From positions 1,915 to 9,557 of the forward strand of contig JAFLUQ010000016.1 of assembly GCA_022508735.1 (NCBI GenBank): a stretch of 7,643 bases of DNA, written 5' to 3'. This DNA comes from Oscillospiraceae bacterium (GTDB lineage: Bacteria > Bacillota > Clostridia > UMGS1883). This document shows, one piece after another, positions 5,962 through 7,643 of the stretch. A model generated the notes under the pieces. The model was not told the origin of the DNA. It worked only from the letters and a program-made list of their open reading frames with translations, and did no database searches. The position numbers were made by a program, and so were the translations under genes. Numbering within the stretch: the stretch's first letter is position 1; every line of letters starts with the position of its first letter.

Positions 5962-6286
5962 TAGGCGATCCATCCTTTCTTGGCATAGAATTTGCAATTT
6001 TTATTGCCGCGCCCGCAAGGCTGCTGTCACAGATGCACAGCACCGCGGTCTCCCCTTTTCCTACCGCGCGGCCAATCTCTGACTTAGTGCCCCCCGTTAT
6101 CAGGGGCACACCCATCTCTGCGCATTTATATTCGATTTTTTTGCGGTTGTCTTTCCCAAGGTCGTCGGCTGCCACTACAAGCCGCGCGCTGCCGTCCGTT
6201 ATCGCCTTCTCCGTAAGGTACACACCAAAGCGCACCTTTCCGGCCCTGACGGCCAGCCCGACCATATTCAAGAGTTTAGAAGCCAT
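5954..6286 (-). CDS. ylxQ: YlxQ, L7Ae-family RNA-binding protein
   Basis: This 110-residue homologue of ribosomal protein L7Ae/L30e is encoded between ylxR and infB, as in Bacillus and most Firmicutes. Family members bind kink-turn RNA, and B. subtilis YlxQ has been reported to do so; the cellular target is not established. The pattern fits: a helix with GLAVRAGKVRFG (10-21), A-I-x-D-G-x-A-R-L-V-V-A-A-D-D (28-42), the NRKKIEYKC helix (47-55), G-V-P-L (59-62), and GTKSEIGRAVGK (66-77), the loop that contacts RNA in relatives. The last residues (about 100-110) are a charged tail whose coding sequence overlaps infB. The ATG at 6286 lies 7 bases after a G-rich site (AGAGGGGGG, ending 6294) and 16 bases past the ylxR stop. 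An organism without other L7Ae proteins would give a clean test of its role. Confidence 0.9.
   Translation of the reverse strand: MASKLLNMVGLAVRAGKVRFGVYLTEKAITDGSARLVVAADDLGKDNRKKIEYKCAEMGVPLITGGTKSEIGRAVGKGETAVLCICDSSLAGAAIKIANSMPRKDGSPNE
5973..5978 (-). promoter_or_regulatory. Ribosome binding site AAAGGA deciding the infB start
   Basis: AAAGGA lies within the last codons of ylxQ, 11 bases before ATG 5961 and 20 before ATG 5952, while it directly runs into ATG 5973. Only 5961 has an acceptable spacing. Confidence 0.55.
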
Positions 6287-6302
6287 CAGGCTTCCCCCCT
6301 CT

Positions 6303-6560
6303 CTATTTTTTCATGCTAAGTATCTCTTCTTTTATCTCCGCGGGCACGCTGCCCTTAAAGGCCCGTTCCAGTCCGCGGACCTTTTCAAGGCGGGAGATAC
6401 AGTCGCCGTCCTTGCAGACGTAGGCTCCGCGGCCGGGCAGCTTTCCGCCCGGGTCCACGCTGAAGCCGCCGTCCTTGTTCTTTACAGCCCTTAAAAGAGT
6501 GTCTTTATCCTTCATTTGGCGGCATACGACGCACATTCTCTGAGGCCTTTTCTTTTCCAT
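6303..6560 (-). CDS. ylxR: YlxR/RnpM, small RNA-binding protein (RNase P modulator family)
   Basis: This 85-residue protein is found between nusA and ylxQ/infB in most Firmicutes. The B. subtilis homologue has recently been described as a modulator of RNase P, named RnpM. The diagnostic motifs are present: the N-terminal R-P-Q-R-M-C-V-V-C-R (5-14) and the loop G-R-G-A-Y-V-C (43-49), which forms the positively charged RNA-binding face in solved relatives. Cysteines at 10, 13, 49 and 54 make a CxxC...Cx4C set, a possible zinc site not present in all homologues. The C-terminal helix runs from about 55 to 84. The ATG at 6560 lies 10 bases beyond the nusA TAG, and its likely Shine-Dalgarno AGGTGAT overlaps that stop codon, so the two genes are probably translationally coupled. 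Confidence 0.92.
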   Translation of the reverse strand: MEKKRPQRMCVVCRQMKDKDTLLRAVKNKDGGFSVDPGGKLPGRGAYVCKDGDCISRLEKVRGLERAFKGSVPAEIKEEILSMKK

Positions 6561-6570
6561 GAGGTATCAC

Positions 6571-7623
6571 CTATTTATCCTCAGGCGGGCCCATAGTCAC
6601 GCCGTCGCTCTTTATATCTATCTTCCAGCCGGTGAGTCTGGCGGCAAGGCGGGCGTTCTGACCCTCCTTACCTATAGCCAGCGAAAGCTGATACTCGGGA
6701 ACCACCACAAAGGCGCTCTTGTTTATCTCGTCAATATCCACGCTGACTACCTCTGCCGGGCTGAGTGCGGCGCTGATATATGCAGCCGGGTCCTCGCTGT
6801 ACTCAACGATGTCGATCTTCTCACCGTTAAGCTCGTCTACGACCGCCGCCACTCTGGCGCCCTTCTGACCAACGCAGGAGCCCACGGCGTCCACGTCCTT
6901 TATGTCAGAGAACACCGATATCTTGCTGCGGCTGCCGGCCTCGCGGGCCACGTTCTTGATCTGAACTGTGCCGTCAGCTATCTCGGGCACCTCCTGTTCA
7001 AAGAGCTTGCGCACCAGATTGGGGTGTGTGCGGCTGATGAGGAGCTGAATATTCTTCGTGCTTCTGCTCACCTCAAAAACATAGACCTTGATGCGCTTAC
7101 CAACGTAGTATTCCTCGCCGGGTATCTGCTCGTTAGCCATGAGCACCGTCTCGGTGGTGCCAAGGTCCACCAGCACTCCGCGGCGGTCTATCTTTTCCAC
7201 CTTACCGGTCATAATGTCGTTCTTCTTCTCGTTGTATTCGTCATATATATTGCCGCGTTCCGCCTCGCGTATCTTCTGAACCACCATCTGCTTGGCGGTT
7301 ATGGCGGCTATGCGGCCGAACTTTGCGGGGTCAGCGGTGAATTCCACCATATCGCCCAGCTGATACTTTTTGTCGATGGACTGAGCCTCCTCAAGACTGA
7401 TCTCGATCAGCGGATCAAAGACCTCCTCGACCACCATCTTCTTGCAGTATACGCGGATATCTCCGGTCTTACGGTCAACTGTGGCGTGAGTGTCGGCCGC
7501 GCCGCCCAAATGCTTTTTATACGCCGTGGCAACGGCAGCCTCCAGAGCCTCGCACATTGACTCCTTTTTGAGATTTCTTTCTTTTTCTAACAGCTCAAGC
7601 GCCATTAAAAGCTCGGTATTCAT
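6571..7623 (-). CDS. nusA: Transcription termination/antitermination factor NusA
   Basis: NusA binds RNA polymerase near the RNA exit channel, stimulates pausing and hairpin-dependent termination, and takes part in rRNA antitermination. The 350-residue product has the Gram-positive layout. The N-terminal RNAP-binding domain (1 to about 125) begins MNTELLMALELLEKE. The S1 domain (about 136-200) has TGKVEKIDRRGVLVDLG, and KH1 has the GQKG loop (252-255, VGSCVGQKGARV). KH2 has GKEG (318-321, AIGKEGQNARLAARLTGWKIDI). It ends shortly after KH2, without the acidic repeats of proteobacterial NusA. The start is ATG 7623: two TTG codons at 7635 and 7632 are in frame but lie right against or too near the AAAGGAG site, and homologues begin with M-(N/S)-x-E-L-L. 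It is the first complete gene of the operon in the window; rimP is expected just upstream. Confidence 0.97.
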   Translation of the reverse strand: MNTELLMALELLEKERNLKKESMCEALEAAVATAYKKHLGGAADTHATVDRKTGDIRVYCKKMVVEEVFDPLIEISLEEAQSIDKKYQLGDMVEFTADPAKFGRIAAITAKQMVVQKIREAERGNIYDEYNEKKNDIMTGKVEKIDRRGVLVDLGTTETVLMANEQIPGEEYYVGKRIKVYVFEVSRSTKNIQLLISRTHPNLVRKLFEQEVPEIADGTVQIKNVAREAGSRSKISVFSDIKDVDAVGSCVGQKGARVAAVVDELNGEKIDIVEYSEDPAAYISAALSPAEVVSVDIDEINKSAFVVVPEYQLSLAIGKEGQNARLAARLTGWKIDIKSDGVTMGPPEDK

Positions 7624-7635
7624 TTTTGTCAACAA

Positions 7636-7642
7636 CTCCTTT
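7636..7642 (-). promoter_or_regulatory. Ribosome binding site AAAGGAG of nusA
   Basis: AAAGGAG ends 12 bases before ATG 7623 and directly abuts TTG 7635. The spacing to the ATG is slightly long, but the TTG starts would leave 0 or 3 bases, so the ATG is favoured. Confidence 0.7.
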
Positions 7643-7643
7643 A

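Noticed and set aside
5443..5964. Leu-rich + strand open frame that looks like a membrane protein
   Set aside because: It lies opposite the Lys/Glu-rich linker of IF2. AAG and GAG codons read backwards as CTT and CTC (Leu), which fakes membrane segments.
6559..7560. 333-codon open frame on the + strand opposite nusA
   Set aside because: It is a shadow of nusA. The protein shows no recognisable domain, whereas the minus strand encodes a full NusA.

Overview
The window comes from a low-GC-lineage Gram-positive bacterium, most likely a gut-type Clostridia member of the Oscillospiraceae/Ruminococcaceae kind. This is an inference from three things: the gene order nusA-ylxR-ylxQ-infB-rbfA-nrnA, strong Shine-Dalgarno sites with consensus sigma-A promoter boxes, and SLH domains of the 'CTRAQIVTFLWRAAGSP' type, which are common in that group. 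TAA, TAG and TGA all end genes here, so the standard bacterial code applies.

Region 1 (1-1131, + strand) is the 3' part of a cell-surface protein gene. It has tandem InlB/Listeria-Bacteroides B-repeats with an exact 234-bp period, followed by three SLH domains with an exact 180-bp period. A single TAA codon at 217-219 interrupts the frame where the sister repeat has TAC (Tyr), so the gene looks freshly broken, or the base is a sequencing error. A strong hairpin follows at 1158-1200.

Region 2 (1201-2375) holds an unrecognised 305-residue gene on the + strand, AT-richer than its neighbours. It sits behind a perfect TTGACA-17-TATAAT promoter and a strong ribosome binding site. Between its stop and the convergent housekeeping operon lies a compact structured element at about 2218-2316. 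It has two hairpins with 17-nt loops that are complementary to each other, U-tracts at both ends and a possible minus-strand promoter. It works at least as the terminator of the operon and may be a small RNA.

Region 3 (2376-7643, minus strand, read right to left) is the transcription/translation operon nusA, ylxR, ylxQ, infB, rbfA, nrnA. It is very tightly packed: a 10-bp gap, a 17-bp gap, an 8-bp overlap, abutting genes, and a 14-bp overlap. The products link transcription elongation and antitermination (NusA), RNA-binding accessory proteins (YlxR, YlxQ), translation initiation (IF2), 30S maturation (RbfA) and nano-RNA/cyclic dinucleotide turnover (NrnA-type DHH phosphoesterase). The operon start (rimP and the promoter) lies beyond the right edge. 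On the left it ends after nrnA, without the truB/ribF genes that often follow in Firmicutes.
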